DNA from: CAZEHJ01 sp964512485
GTDB lineage: Bacteria; Bacteroidota; Rhodothermia; Rhodothermales; UBA10348
Length of the DNA stretch: 64,000 nt
Assembly (NCBI GenBank): GCA_964512485.1
Contig: CAZEHJ010000009.1
Location: forward strand, 5,094 to 69,093
Direction: 5' to 3'
Made by a program: the position numbers and the translations under genes. The notes beneath the pieces were generated by a model. That model did not search any database. It saw nothing but the letters and a program-made list of their open reading frames with translations, and was not told where the DNA came from. Each line of letters opens with the position of its first letter. The first letter of the stretch is position 1. Below, one piece after another: positions 43,925 through 52,640 of the stretch.

Positions 43925-45652
43925 ATGCTTCATCGTACGCGATCCGTTTCGCTGATCCTTCTCGTATTAACCTTTGTACTCGCTCCGGCACAGGCGCAGC
44001 ACGGTCGTCAACCCGTCACCGCCAAAAATGGGATGGTCGTAAGTACCCAGTATCTCGCCTCAGAAGTCGGTAGGGATATTCTGGCCCAGGGTGGAAATGC
44101 TGTTGATGCCGCCGTTGCTACGGCTTTTGCCCTGGCTGTCGTTCACCCGTCAGCCGGCAATATCGGTGGCGGAGGCTTTTTGATTTATCACGGTGGAGAC
44201 GGCGAAGTCACAGCGTTTAATTTCAGGGAAAAGGCTCCACTGGCGGCGTCCCGGACCATGTTTATGGATGAAGACGGAGGCGTTGATGAGGTCAAGCACC
44301 ACGGAAACCTCTATTCCACTGGAGTCCCCGGAACGGTAGCGGGACTGTTTTTGGCCCACCAAAAACTGGGGTCACTTCCCTGGAGCATTCTGGTCCAGCC
44401 CGCAGTCCAATTGGCGGAAAATGGCTTCCCCTTTACCAGAAACATCATGGGCTGGCAGAGCAGAATGCTGGAGGTAGCCGCGGAAAATCCGATCTACCAA
44501 TCGACGATTGATGCCTATCTGAAGGAAGGCGGTGTTCCACACCAGCCGGGAGAACTTCTGGTCTTGGGAGATCTTGCCGAAACACTCAAACGAATCAGGG
44601 ATCACGGCCACGATGGATTTTATAAAGGTGAAACAGCCAGACTCATCTCCGACTTCATGGCCGAATGGGGTGGATTGATCACGGAAGAAGATTTGGCTCT
44701 GTACACAGCCTCGGAGCAGGCTCCGATTCACGGTACCTATCGGGGTCACGACATCTACTCCATGAGTCCTCCTTCGTCAGGTGGTATTGCGTTGGTCACT
44801 ATGTTAAACCTTCTGGAGCCGTATGATCTGGCTGCCCTCGGGCACAATTCAGCCGCATATCTGCATCTTCTCACAGAGGTAATGCGCCGCGCGTTCGCGG
44901 ATCGAGCTCAATATGTCGGAGATCCTGACTTCAACCCAGATATGCCCGTCGACTGGCTCATTTCAAAGGACCATGCCGATGATCTTCGAGCATCCATCAG
45001 CATGGAAACGAAATCTGAAAGTGACGAAAGCAATTTCAACGGATTCATGTTCGAAGAAAGCGAGGAAACGACCCACTTCTCTGTAGCAGACTCAGATGGA
45101 AATACTGTTTCTCTAACCTACACCCTTGAAAACGGCTTCGGAAACTCCATCGTGGTCAAAGGCGGTGGTTTTTTGCTGAACAATGAGATGGGAGATTTCA
45201 ATGCCGTTCCCGGCGTGACGAGCCGAGCCGGTCATCTCATCGGGACGGAACCGAATACCGTCGTGCCTCAGAAACGCATGCTCTCCTCCATGACCCCGTC
45301 CATCGTAGCGAAGGACGGTAGACCCGTCATGGCAATCGGCTCGCCCGGCGGAAAAACGATTATCAACACGACGCTGCAGGTCATTTTGAACATGCTGGAT
45401 CACGATATGGATATGGCAGAAGCTGTGGAGGCCCCACGGATTCATCATGAGTGGTTGCCAGACGAAACAGATTTCGAGAGCGGGTATTTTTCGAACGACA
45501 CGATCGAACGCTTTCAATCCTACGGGCATGAAGTCGATTACCGGAGCAGTCAGGGTCGGGCCATGGGTATTTGGATCGACTGGGACAACGGGCTCAAATA
45601 CGGAGCCGCTGATTCAAGAAGCTACATGGGGCGCGCCGTCGGATACGAGTAG
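43925..45652 (+). CDS. ggt: Gamma-glutamyltransferase (Ntn hydrolase)
   Basis: The 575-residue precursor is a periplasmic gamma-glutamyltransferase that hydrolyses glutathione and gamma-glutamyl peptides. A signal peptide (VSLILLVLTFVLAPAQAQ) follows the chosen ATG. The large-subunit region has GNAVDAAVATAFALAVVHP, GGGGFLIY and the arginine of FNFREKAPLAA. The autocatalytic nucleophile is T382 in EETTHFSVAD. The small subunit contains LTYTLENGFGN, RMLSSMTPSIV and GSPGGKTIINT. Self-cleavage before T382 is expected from the family. With the M2 peptidase and acylase in this window it fits peptide or amino-acid scavenging. Confidence 0.95.
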   Translation: MLHRTRSVSLILLVLTFVLAPAQAQHGRQPVTAKNGMVVSTQYLASEVGRDILAQGGNAVDAAVATAFALAVVHPSAGNIGGGGFLIYHGGDGEVTAFNFREKAPLAASRTMFMDEDGGVDEVKHHGNLYSTGVPGTVAGLFLAHQKLGSLPWSILVQPAVQLAENGFPFTRNIMGWQSRMLEVAAENPIYQSTIDAYLKEGGVPHQPGELLVLGDLAETLKRIRDHGHDGFYKGETARLISDFMAEWGGLITEEDLALYTASEQAPIHGTYRGHDIYSMSPPSSGGIALVTMLNLLEPYDLAALGHNSAAYLHLLTEVMRRAFADRAQYVGDPDFNPDMPVDWLISKDHADDLRASISMETKSESDESNFNGFMFEESEETTHFSVADSDGNTVSLTYTLENGFGNSIVVKGGGFLLNNEMGDFNAVPGVTSRAGHLIGTEPNTVVPQKRMLSSMTPSIVAKDGRPVMAIGSPGGKTIINTTLQVILNMLDHDMDMAEAVEAPRIHHEWLPDETDFESGYFSNDTIERFQSYGHEVDYRSSQGRAMGIWIDWDNGLKYGAADSRSYMGRAVGYE

Positions 45653-45674
45653 CAGTTCAAGCGAAAAGTAACCT

Positions 45675-46445
45675 ATGCATGTTGTCGCCGTACCGAGCGG
45701 TATGGCAGCAATAAACGACGTAGATGCGGCTCTTGAGGACATGATGAAACTGGCTGGCAAAAAAACGCCTGCCCAGTCCAACTCGAAGTCCAATGAGGCG
45801 TCCAAACCAGAAAGAAAGAAGCGTGGCTTCTGGCGCGTGGTCTTTCGCTGGACCGTCACGCCCGTCTTTCTTCTTCTCCTTCCTTTTGTAGCACTCCTGA
45901 AAGGGTCCACCCTGCTCTATCAGCATACCGCCGTGCCTGTCTGGATCTGCGTGGCAGGAGGAGCGCTCGGCTCGGGAATCCTGTTTCTCTTCGCCACATG
46001 GAGACTCGGAAAACGACTGAACCTGAGTGTCGGCAAACACGCAAGCCGGTTTTCGCTGGTTCTGGCCGGTTGCTTCACAGCGTTCACGCTTCTCTACGTC
46101 TCAGCGGATAACGTGAAGACTCCGGAAGTGGCTTCAACTTACACCGCACTGCATCCCCTTCTACGCCTCGCCACATCGACTCTCGTTCTGGTGGATTCGG
46201 AGGGAGTGATCACAGACGGCGAACGAGTTGCCGAAGACTACATTCAAATGGGCCTGGAAACGAACTCCCAGTCCCTTCACTTCGAACAAAGCGATGGGTA
46301 CGTCCATGCCCTGGATCTAAGGACAATCGGACGCTCTGAACTTCGAAACCGGTTGACGAACGCCTACTATAGCCTGCTGGGCTTTCAGACGCTCAGACAT
46401 ACCGGAACGGCAGACCATCTGCACATTTCTCTTCCCGGACGATAA
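45675..46445 (+). CDS. Membrane protein with a LAS/M15-peptidase-like tail
   Basis: The gene encodes 256 residues of unrecognised family. A charged N-terminal stretch precedes three hydrophobic segments (about 57-74, 85-106 and 126-145). The C-terminal 90 residues contain SLHFEQSDGYVHALDL, then NAYYSLLGFQTLRHTGTADHLHISLPG. The spaced H...D and the final HLH, with the LGF-x-H context, recall the zinc site of LAS-type murein peptidases (M15/M74), though the spacing is not canonical. If real, this would be a membrane-anchored cell-wall enzyme. It lies 22 bases after ggt on the same strand and converges on an amidohydrolase gene. Confidence 0.55.
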   Translation: MHVVAVPSGMAAINDVDAALEDMMKLAGKKTPAQSNSKSNEASKPERKKRGFWRVVFRWTVTPVFLLLLPFVALLKGSTLLYQHTAVPVWICVAGGALGSGILFLFATWRLGKRLNLSVGKHASRFSLVLAGCFTAFTLLYVSADNVKTPEVASTYTALHPLLRLATSTLVLVDSEGVITDGERVAEDYIQMGLETNSQSLHFEQSDGYVHALDLRTIGRSELRNRLTNAYYSLLGFQTLRHTGTADHLHISLPGR

Positions 46446-46449
46446 TAGC

Positions 46450-48105
46450 TCACTGATCGCTTTCAGCACGCTCCTGACGCTGAGCCTCTACCATGTCGGC
46501 TACATCCTGCAGGAGTTGTTTGGCATCGTACACAATTCCGTCCTTGATCGTGTATTTGACGCCTCCAACACGCTCCACCTTACCGGTATCATCATTCAGC
46601 TTCATTGCGCCGGTACCGTAGAGTACTTTCATGTTTTCTAATGGATTGCCGTCAACAATTATCATATCAGCCAGCATTCCTGTTCTGATGACGCCGTATT
46701 CGATCGGCTTGTTGGTTGGCTTCGCAATTTCCATAGCACCGTGCATCGTTGCCGCGCGAATTACCTCGAGAGGATGAAACCCTGCCTCCTGAAGCATTTC
46801 GAGTTCGAGGATAGTCCCGAATCCATATAGTTGATAAATGAATCCCGAGTCGGACCCGACAGTCACCTTTCCACCCATATTCTTGTATTCATTCAGGAAC
46901 TGCATCCAGACCTGATAGAATTTTTTCCAGGCCACTTCGTCATGCGTGGTCCAGTTGTAGAAATACGAGCCATGATCGAGACGGCTGGGGTCGAAGAAGT
47001 CCTGCAACGAGGGCAGTGTGTAGAGTTCGTGCCAGTCTGCCGTACGTGCTCGCATCACGTCACGACCCGCTGAATAGATGGTCATGGTCGGGTTGAGGTA
47101 GAAATCCAACTGCAGGAACTCCTGCAGAAGTGCGTTCCAGCCTTCGCTTCCCGGTGGATGAATCAGATTCCATTGGCGGGCCACCTGTCCGAAGCGAAAC
47201 TGTTCGTCATTGTAGTTCATATCCACGGGCCAGGGCTGCACATCGTATCCGTCATACATGGACTCGAACAGACCGTAGAAGTGCGTCATACCGGTCATTC
47301 CCAATCTGGCTGCATCCACGGCGTTCATCTGAGCGACTCCCGACTGCCCGAGATGGGCCGTAGATCCCAATCCCAGTTTGTTGGCCTCGTCAATCAGCGC
47401 CTCCATGATTTCAGGGCGATACGAACCCAGCTTCAATCCTTCTACGCCCTTGTCTGCTGCGTATCGAACCCAGTCTCTCGCTCCAGCGGGCGTGTCGGTC
47501 GAGCCTTCCCAGTCGCCGGTGTTGGACCCTGGTCTGTGGTAGGACACGATTCGCGGGGCGACAATCTCATTTTTGGCGCTTCTTTCTCGTTCGTTTAGCG
47601 ACCATGCAAGAGGCCCAGTAGAGACGCCCCTTACGGTTGTTATGCCGTTGGCCAGCCAGAGCTTGTATACATACTCCGCCTCGGGTGCCTTGGGAACGCC
47701 GCCGGTGTGGACGTGCAGATCCACGATTCCGGGCATCAGAAACATTCCGTTTGCATCTACCTCGTAATCCGCATCGGTCGGTCTTCGATCTTCATTGATC
47801 GGCACTCCGGGTGTGCCGATTCCTCGAATGGACGCAATTCTGTTGCCTTCGACGATGATATCCACTGGTCCTCGAGGAGGTCCACCAGTTCCATCGATCA
47901 TCGTGACTCCGCGAATGATCAGACGATCAAAAGGTCCGGCTCCTTCGTCAGGACCTCTATCAGGAGCGGCAAGAACACCACGCGGGCGAGGTGGAGGCGT
48001 TTCTTCTTTTTGTTCTTCCTGCGCGTAGGAATCCTGGATTGAAACCGGGCCGAACAGCAGTGCGATGAACAAGAGAAGGGCGAACGAACGGTTGAGCCTG
48101 GACAT
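46450..48105 (-). CDS. Secreted amidohydrolase
   Basis: The 551-residue amidohydrolase-superfamily protein has a signal peptide (SFALLLFIALLFGPVSIQDSY). The metal-binding motif HVHTGG follows in MPGIVDLHVHTGG, then the probable bridging lysine in VEGLKLGSYRPE. Further ligands are in STAHLGQSG and MTHFYGL, and the catalytic aspartate in VTVGSDSGFIYQ. The end, EYGVIRTGMLADMIIVDGNP, is typical of imidazolonepropionase/prolidase-like amidohydrolases. The substrate is unknown. All metal-ligand positions I can recognise are intact, unlike the second amidohydrolase at 51274-52464. It is not in an obvious operon. Confidence 0.88.
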   Translation of the reverse strand: MSRLNRSFALLLFIALLFGPVSIQDSYAQEEQKEETPPPRPRGVLAAPDRGPDEGAGPFDRLIIRGVTMIDGTGGPPRGPVDIIVEGNRIASIRGIGTPGVPINEDRRPTDADYEVDANGMFLMPGIVDLHVHTGGVPKAPEAEYVYKLWLANGITTVRGVSTGPLAWSLNERERSAKNEIVAPRIVSYHRPGSNTGDWEGSTDTPAGARDWVRYAADKGVEGLKLGSYRPEIMEALIDEANKLGLGSTAHLGQSGVAQMNAVDAARLGMTGMTHFYGLFESMYDGYDVQPWPVDMNYNDEQFRFGQVARQWNLIHPPGSEGWNALLQEFLQLDFYLNPTMTIYSAGRDVMRARTADWHELYTLPSLQDFFDPSRLDHGSYFYNWTTHDEVAWKKFYQVWMQFLNEYKNMGGKVTVGSDSGFIYQLYGFGTILELEMLQEAGFHPLEVIRAATMHGAMEIAKPTNKPIEYGVIRTGMLADMIIVDGNPLENMKVLYGTGAMKLNDDTGKVERVGGVKYTIKDGIVYDAKQLLQDVADMVEAQRQERAESDQ

Positions 48106-48232
48106 GGTCGCGTATCAATTGGTGGGAGGAGTCGGCAATATCTCTCCCGAACCATCATTTTCCAACCGTGTCCTTCCTGCGGCTTCGCGCGACGCAAATG
48201 TCTCCAGAACCGTTTTAGACGCGTCAAAACGT

Positions 48233-48265
48233 GCGATAATGTAACAGTTTTAGTTACATTATCGC
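48233..48265 (-). terminator. AT-rich perfect inverted repeat after the Rieske oxygenase gene
   Basis: 13-bp arms (GCGATAATGTAAC and GTTACATTATCGC) around a 7-base loop, 26 bases beyond the oxygenase stop. Only a short TTTT follows on the minus strand. It may be a modest terminator or an operator-type palindrome. Confidence 0.5.
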
Positions 48266-48290
48266 CCTATCCGGCGCTTCTAAGGGGTTT

Positions 48291-49436
48291 TTAATGTCCC
48301 AACGCTTTAATTACTTCTCGATCCAGCGCGTAGAGAATGTCTTCCTGCGGAGCGTAGCGGCCACGATCAAATCGGGTTGAGCCCGTGCCCAACTGCATCT
48401 GTTCACACACTGCCCAGTCCTGCTTGTTTGTCATATCCCAAAATTCGATAGCCGAATTAAACCGCTCCATTTTCTGCGTGTCAGCTATCACATCGGGATG
48501 CAAGAGAAAGTAGCAGTCATTCTTGATCTCACTTACACTGACCGACGTAATGTGGTGGTACATCACAAAGTCAGGGTGAGGCGAGAGAAGCAGGTTTGGA
48601 TACACTGAGTAGTAATGTACCCGTTGCAGATCATCGCCCGAAACATTGCAGACCGGCGGCGCCGCAGCATCACCATCCATGGTCATACTTCCGCCATCTT
48701 TGGTCATTGTCATAAAGCCGCCTATCACCGCGCCTTCCATGCAGTCGTGCACGGCATTCTGGAATGGCGTCAATTCGGCGAGGGCCGGATGTACACCCGG
48801 ACAATGGTAGCACTCCTGGTAATTTTGTAGAATCAGCTTCCAGTTGCATTTCAATGTATATGGAAGGTGATGGGCAATTCGCAGCTCGGGTAATTTCCAG
48901 TCCTCAAAGCGACCGACGAGAGCCCCCATTTCCTGTTCAAACGGATCCGGGTTTTCAGACAGGTTGATGAACACAAACCCTCCCCACTCACGCACGTGTG
49001 CTTGCATGAGCCCGTAGTCTTCTTTTTTGAATCCGGGAACGTCCCGCATGAAAGGAGCACCTTTGAGATTACCCTCAAGATCATACTGCCATGCGTGATA
49101 CGGACACTGAATGATTCCATTCTTGAAATGCCCCTTTTCCTCCATACACATGCGCGTTCCGCGATGCCGACATACGTTGAAGTTGGCCGTGATCTCTCCA
49201 CTTTTCGAACGGGATACAATGATACTTTCCTCACCAACGGGCACCACTACAAAGTCGCCGGCATCTGGCACCTGTTCAGCGCGGCAGGCCATTAACCATC
49301 GTTTATAGAAGATTTTTTCCAGTTCTTGCCGGTAGATATCTTGTGAGTGATAGTAGTCACCCGTCAGCGTATACATCTCGCCAGGGACCTCGTAATCAAC
49401 TCCGCGTTTTTGGAACTCTCCGTTTCCCGTGCTCAT
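48291..49436 (-). CDS. Rieske-type ring-hydroxylating/demethylating oxygenase, alpha subunit
   Basis: The 381-residue oxygenase has a Rieske [2Fe-2S] site, C89-x-H91 (NVCRHRGTR) and C111-x2-H114 (QCPYHAW). Its mononuclear iron site is in NYQECYHCPGVHPAL (H211, H216), with the third ligand aspartate probably in NKQDWAVCEQMQLG. The protein is complete and normal in length. It is close to the group with choline monooxygenase, glycine-betaine demethylase (GbcA) and carnitine oxygenase. The substrate may be a quaternary amine, which is an inference. No reductase partner is adjacent. It lies 19 bases after proC on the same strand. Confidence 0.9.
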   Translation of the reverse strand: MSTGNGEFQKRGVDYEVPGEMYTLTGDYYHSQDIYRQELEKIFYKRWLMACRAEQVPDAGDFVVVPVGEESIIVSRSKSGEITANFNVCRHRGTRMCMEEKGHFKNGIIQCPYHAWQYDLEGNLKGAPFMRDVPGFKKEDYGLMQAHVREWGGFVFINLSENPDPFEQEMGALVGRFEDWKLPELRIAHHLPYTLKCNWKLILQNYQECYHCPGVHPALAELTPFQNAVHDCMEGAVIGGFMTMTKDGGSMTMDGDAAAPPVCNVSGDDLQRVHYYSVYPNLLLSPHPDFVMYHHITSVSVSEIKNDCYFLLHPDVIADTQKMERFNSAIEFWDMTNKQDWAVCEQMQLGTGSTRFDRGRYAPQEDILYALDREVIKALGH

Positions 49437-49455
49437 GTTTGCAATGCGTTCTGAT

Positions 49456-50256
49456 TTAAATGAGCTCTTCGGCCCGTTTGCTTGAGGTAAGGATACCCAT
49501 AATCATGGCTGAACTGAATCCCCGATGCTCCAGTTCATTCAATCCTGCAATCGTGCATCCTCTCGGGGTGGTTACGCGGTCGATTTCACTTTCAGGATGA
49601 CTTCCTGCTTGCAGCACCAGATCGGCGGCTCCCCTTGCAGTCTGAGCTGCCAGCATGAGCGCCTCATCCGCATGGAAACCAATTTCTGTACCGCCCTGTG
49701 CTGCGGCCCGTATCGTTCTCAGGAAAAATGCGATCCCGCATGCACAGAGCGCGGTAGCAGGAATCATCATCTCTTCGTCGATGACCAGTGACAGGCCAAC
49801 CGCATCGAAAAGGGTCTTGGCGATTTCTACACCTCTCTCGTCCTCTTGAACGGACAGACAGGTCATCGAGGTCAGCGTTTCAACGGCCGTATTTGGCATT
49901 GCCCGCACAATTGCGACTCCGGCCGGAAGCCTGGAGGCAATCGATTCAAGGGAGACTCCTGTCGCGACAGAGATAATGGTGTGACGCTCTGAATCCACGA
50001 CAGGAGCTATATCGTCCAGGACCTGAGTCAGTTGGCCCGGTTGAACGGCCAGTACGATGCAATCTGCATCCAACGCTGCCTCCTGATTATTGGACCCTAC
50101 GCGGATCCCATCGCCTTTCAGTTCTTTAAGTTTTTCGACATGGCGACGGGTCACATGGATGTTTTTTGCCTTCAGCAAGCCTGATCTGACCCAGCCACCG
50201 GCGAGGGCGTGACCCAGATTTCCACCGCCCAAGATTGCCACTGATTTGATTTTCAT
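49456..50256 (-). CDS. proC: Pyrroline-5-carboxylate reductase
   Basis: ProC (266 residues) reduces 1-pyrroline-5-carboxylate to proline with NAD(P)H. The Rossmann motif opens the protein (VAILGGGNLGHALAGG). Next comes the cofactor loop with VTRRHVEKL, then CIVLAVQPGQ, IISVATGVSL and IVRAMPNTAVE. The C-terminal dimer domain carries PATALCACGIAFFLRTIRAA and the catalytic region VTTPRGCTIAGLNELE. Start ATG 50256 begins exactly before the Rossmann strand. An upstream ATG at 50295 would overlap the aldo/keto reductase gene by 13 bases. Confidence 0.95.
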   Translation of the reverse strand: MKIKSVAILGGGNLGHALAGGWVRSGLLKAKNIHVTRRHVEKLKELKGDGIRVGSNNQEAALDADCIVLAVQPGQLTQVLDDIAPVVDSERHTIISVATGVSLESIASRLPAGVAIVRAMPNTAVETLTSMTCLSVQEDERGVEIAKTLFDAVGLSLVIDEEMMIPATALCACGIAFFLRTIRAAAQGGTEIGFHADEALMLAAQTARGAADLVLQAGSHPESEIDRVTTPRGCTIAGLNELEHRGFSSAMIMGILTSSKRAEELI

Positions 50257-50282
50257 TTTAGAGGAGATACTGTTTGGTAAGT

Positions 50283-51254
50283 TCAATAAGACCACGCGGT
50301 AGGCGTTCTATCCCATCGATGTGCCTTCAATTCCCTGTGCAATTCCTTCGACAACGGTCCCACTGTCGAACATGCTGTGTTGGATCGGACGTGATTCAGT
50401 TTTCTCATTCCCGGAATGATGGTCGAAACATCCGGGTTATTAAGAATGAAGCGCAGAGCAAGTTCAGGCATCGACATCCCATCCGGAATAAGCGGTCTCA
50501 ACGCATCGGCGTGTGCCACACTTGATTCCAGGTTTTCCTTGACAAAATACATGCTTCTCCAGTCATCATCGGGCCATCGTGAGTCGACGGTGAGTGTACC
50601 TGTCAGTGTGCCTTCATCAAACGGAACCCTGGCGATGACCGCCACATCGTTTTCACGGCAGGCCGGAAAGAGCTCATCTTCTGGTTTCTGGTCAAATACG
50701 TTGTAGATCACCTGTACGGCATCAACGTGGCCGCTTTCGACCGTCTTGATGCCGTTGAATGGCTCCCACCGATTAATTGAAATTCCAGTGGCAGAAATGA
50801 CTCCCTCCGATTTCAAATCGTCCATGGCACGAATCCATTCTTGGTCCTCCGCCCATTCATCCTCCCAAACATGAAATTGCATCAGGTCAAAATGGTCCAA
50901 ACGGGCGTTTTCCAGACTTTTATAAGTAAACTCTCTAATGTGATCTGCCGGAAAGCAGTCCCGTAGCTTGAACCCCCGTTGCGAAGGCCAGGTCATATTT
51001 CGAGGAGGTATTTTCGTCGCAGTGTATAATCGGCGCTGGGGGTTCTGGCGTATCAACCGTCCCAACAACGCTTCAGACCGCCCCTCACCGTAGCCCCACG
51101 CCGTATCGAAAAAGGTGCAGCCGAGATCCGCAGAAAGTTGAAGAGCTTCCAGAGATCTTTCGTCGTCTGAGTCTGCCCAGGAGCCCATACCCCACATCCC
51201 GTGGCCTATCTCGCTCACCTTCCACCCCTTCCGTCCAAACCTTCTGTAGTTCAA
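50283..51254 (-). CDS. Aldo/keto reductase
   Basis: The 323-residue TIM-barrel oxidoreductase has the catalytic tetrad pattern. It has D and Y in FFDTAWGYGEGRSEALLG, K in LYTATKIPP, and H in LMQFHVWEDEW. The NADPH-binding segment is RFILNNPDVSTIIPGMRK. It belongs to the broad YajO/Tas-like group and probably reduces an aldehyde or ketone with NADPH. The substrate cannot be assigned. It lies upstream of proC on the same strand (26 bases), so the two may be cotranscribed. Confidence 0.92.
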   Translation of the reverse strand: MNYRRFGRKGWKVSEIGHGMWGMGSWADSDDERSLEALQLSADLGCTFFDTAWGYGEGRSEALLGRLIRQNPQRRLYTATKIPPRNMTWPSQRGFKLRDCFPADHIREFTYKSLENARLDHFDLMQFHVWEDEWAEDQEWIRAMDDLKSEGVISATGISINRWEPFNGIKTVESGHVDAVQVIYNVFDQKPEDELFPACRENDVAVIARVPFDEGTLTGTLTVDSRWPDDDWRSMYFVKENLESSVAHADALRPLIPDGMSMPELALRFILNNPDVSTIIPGMRKLNHVRSNTACSTVGPLSKELHRELKAHRWDRTPTAWSY

Positions 51255-51273
51255 TGTCTGTCCCGCTGTTTTC

Positions 51274-52464
51274 TCAATCTCGAATTATCTCCCTTCCGTT
51301 CAAAAATACGGCAGCAATCTTTCGGGTATTCCTGATATCCGCGAGGGGGTCTTCCTCAAGGAGTACTAAATCTGCAGCCAGTCCAACTTCGATTGCACCT
51401 GATCTGCCGGACATGCCATTGAATTCTGCTGCTCTGGACGTTGAAAGGATCAGGACGTCCATGGGCGAAAGGCCTGCATCCACCAGCGAGTGCATTTCAC
51501 CGTGAAGACCGGAACCCGGCCGTTGGGGCCAATTTCGATACGCAAAATTGGCCCCGACAAGTAGGGGCACACCGGCTTCGTGCATTTTCAGGACGATAGC
51601 ATTTGATCGCTGCACTACGTCATTGCTCGACGGATCTTCCCCACGAGCCAGAATCGGTGCGACCATACTGAAGAGCGCGGGCGACAGCCAGGTATCGTTT
51701 TTCAAAAACGTCTCGATTGTCGCTTGCAGATCCTCTTCTGACAATCGCAGATATGGACCCATATGTTCGATGCTGCGCAATCCCAGAGATGATGCTTCGG
51801 CAGCGCTCAGGCCTCGAGGTACATGACCAACCACGAACGACCCACGCTTTTGCGCCTCGTCAACGAGAACAGCGACCAATTCTGCGCTGATGACCGCTTG
51901 GATCTTGATGAAGTCAATTCCGCGATCCAGCAGGTCATTGACTGCTTGTCTGGCTTCGGATTCATCGGCGACCTTGAGGCGATACTCATCCGGAGCATCA
52001 ATGCCTTCCAGGTAAGGACCACTCCAGATCATGTTCGGTCCTACTCGAGAACCAGCTTCTACTTCTCCCTTCCATTTTTCAACAAGATCTACGTCTCCAC
52101 CCAGTTCTCGGATGCTCGTCACCCCCGCCTGAATCAGCGAATCCAGGGCATCCTCTCCCCAGTAGGTCAGGTGGGCATGCGTATCCCAGAGTCCAGGAAT
52201 CAGGTACTGTCCGTTCCCGTCCACCGTCGACGATCCTTCGGGGATTTTGATATCGGAGGAAGGACCGACAGCGGTGATGACCCCGCGATGGAACATGACT
52301 GTGGCGTTCTCAAGCGGCTCGGTAGATATGCCATCTATCACTGTCACATCGTGTATGGCAACTGGAACAGATTGAGCAAGCACATTTGTCCCGAGCGAGA
52401 CGACGAGGACGACCAGTCCTGAAGTAATTCTTCGTCTGTACCGATGGTGGCTGCCGTGTCTCAT
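51274..52464 (-). CDS. Secreted amidohydrolase with Asn in place of a metal-ligand Asp
   Basis: The 396-residue amidohydrolase has a signal peptide (SGLVVLVVSLGTNVLAQ). First ligands are in LWDTHAHLTYWG, the lysine in DFIKIQAVISAEL, and histidines in VVGHVPRGLSA and RSIEHMGPYLRL. Where relatives have G-T-D in a segment like PLLAGTDA, this protein reads PLLVGANFAYRN. The Asp is replaced by Asn (N306, codon AAT at 51547-51549). The C-terminus (AADLVLLEEDPLADIRNTRK) is typical. Activity may be lost or altered. ATG 52464 is chosen because the signal peptide follows. It lies just upstream of the aldo/keto reductase gene. Confidence 0.85.
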   Translation of the reverse strand: MRHGSHHRYRRRITSGLVVLVVSLGTNVLAQSVPVAIHDVTVIDGISTEPLENATVMFHRGVITAVGPSSDIKIPEGSSTVDGNGQYLIPGLWDTHAHLTYWGEDALDSLIQAGVTSIRELGGDVDLVEKWKGEVEAGSRVGPNMIWSGPYLEGIDAPDEYRLKVADESEARQAVNDLLDRGIDFIKIQAVISAELVAVLVDEAQKRGSFVVGHVPRGLSAAEASSLGLRSIEHMGPYLRLSEEDLQATIETFLKNDTWLSPALFSMVAPILARGEDPSSNDVVQRSNAIVLKMHEAGVPLLVGANFAYRNWPQRPGSGLHGEMHSLVDAGLSPMDVLILSTSRAAEFNGMSGRSGAIEVGLAADLVLLEEDPLADIRNTRKIAAVFLNGREIIRD

Positions 52465-52564
52465 GGCTCGAATCGAATCTCTATAGTTGGATGCTGAACA
52501 TGCATTTGAATATAGATCAACCACCTGATTTCCATCCGCGATTCAGCAATTTGCCAGTCAAATT

Positions 52565-52612
52565 CCCAAAAACGGGAAAGGCCCCGCGGCGACCATTGGT
52601 CGCCGCGGGGCC
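52565..52612 (-). terminator. Strong Rho-independent terminator after the Bor-like lipoprotein gene
   Basis: A perfect 15-bp stem (52580-52594 with 52598-52612; arm GGCCCCGCGGCGACC) with a 3-base loop. Read on the minus strand it is followed by TTTCCCGTTTTTGGG. It lies 28 bases after the lipoprotein stop. Confidence 0.85.
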
Positions 52613-52640
52613 TCCCACAACCTTTCGATTAGCTCGAGGC

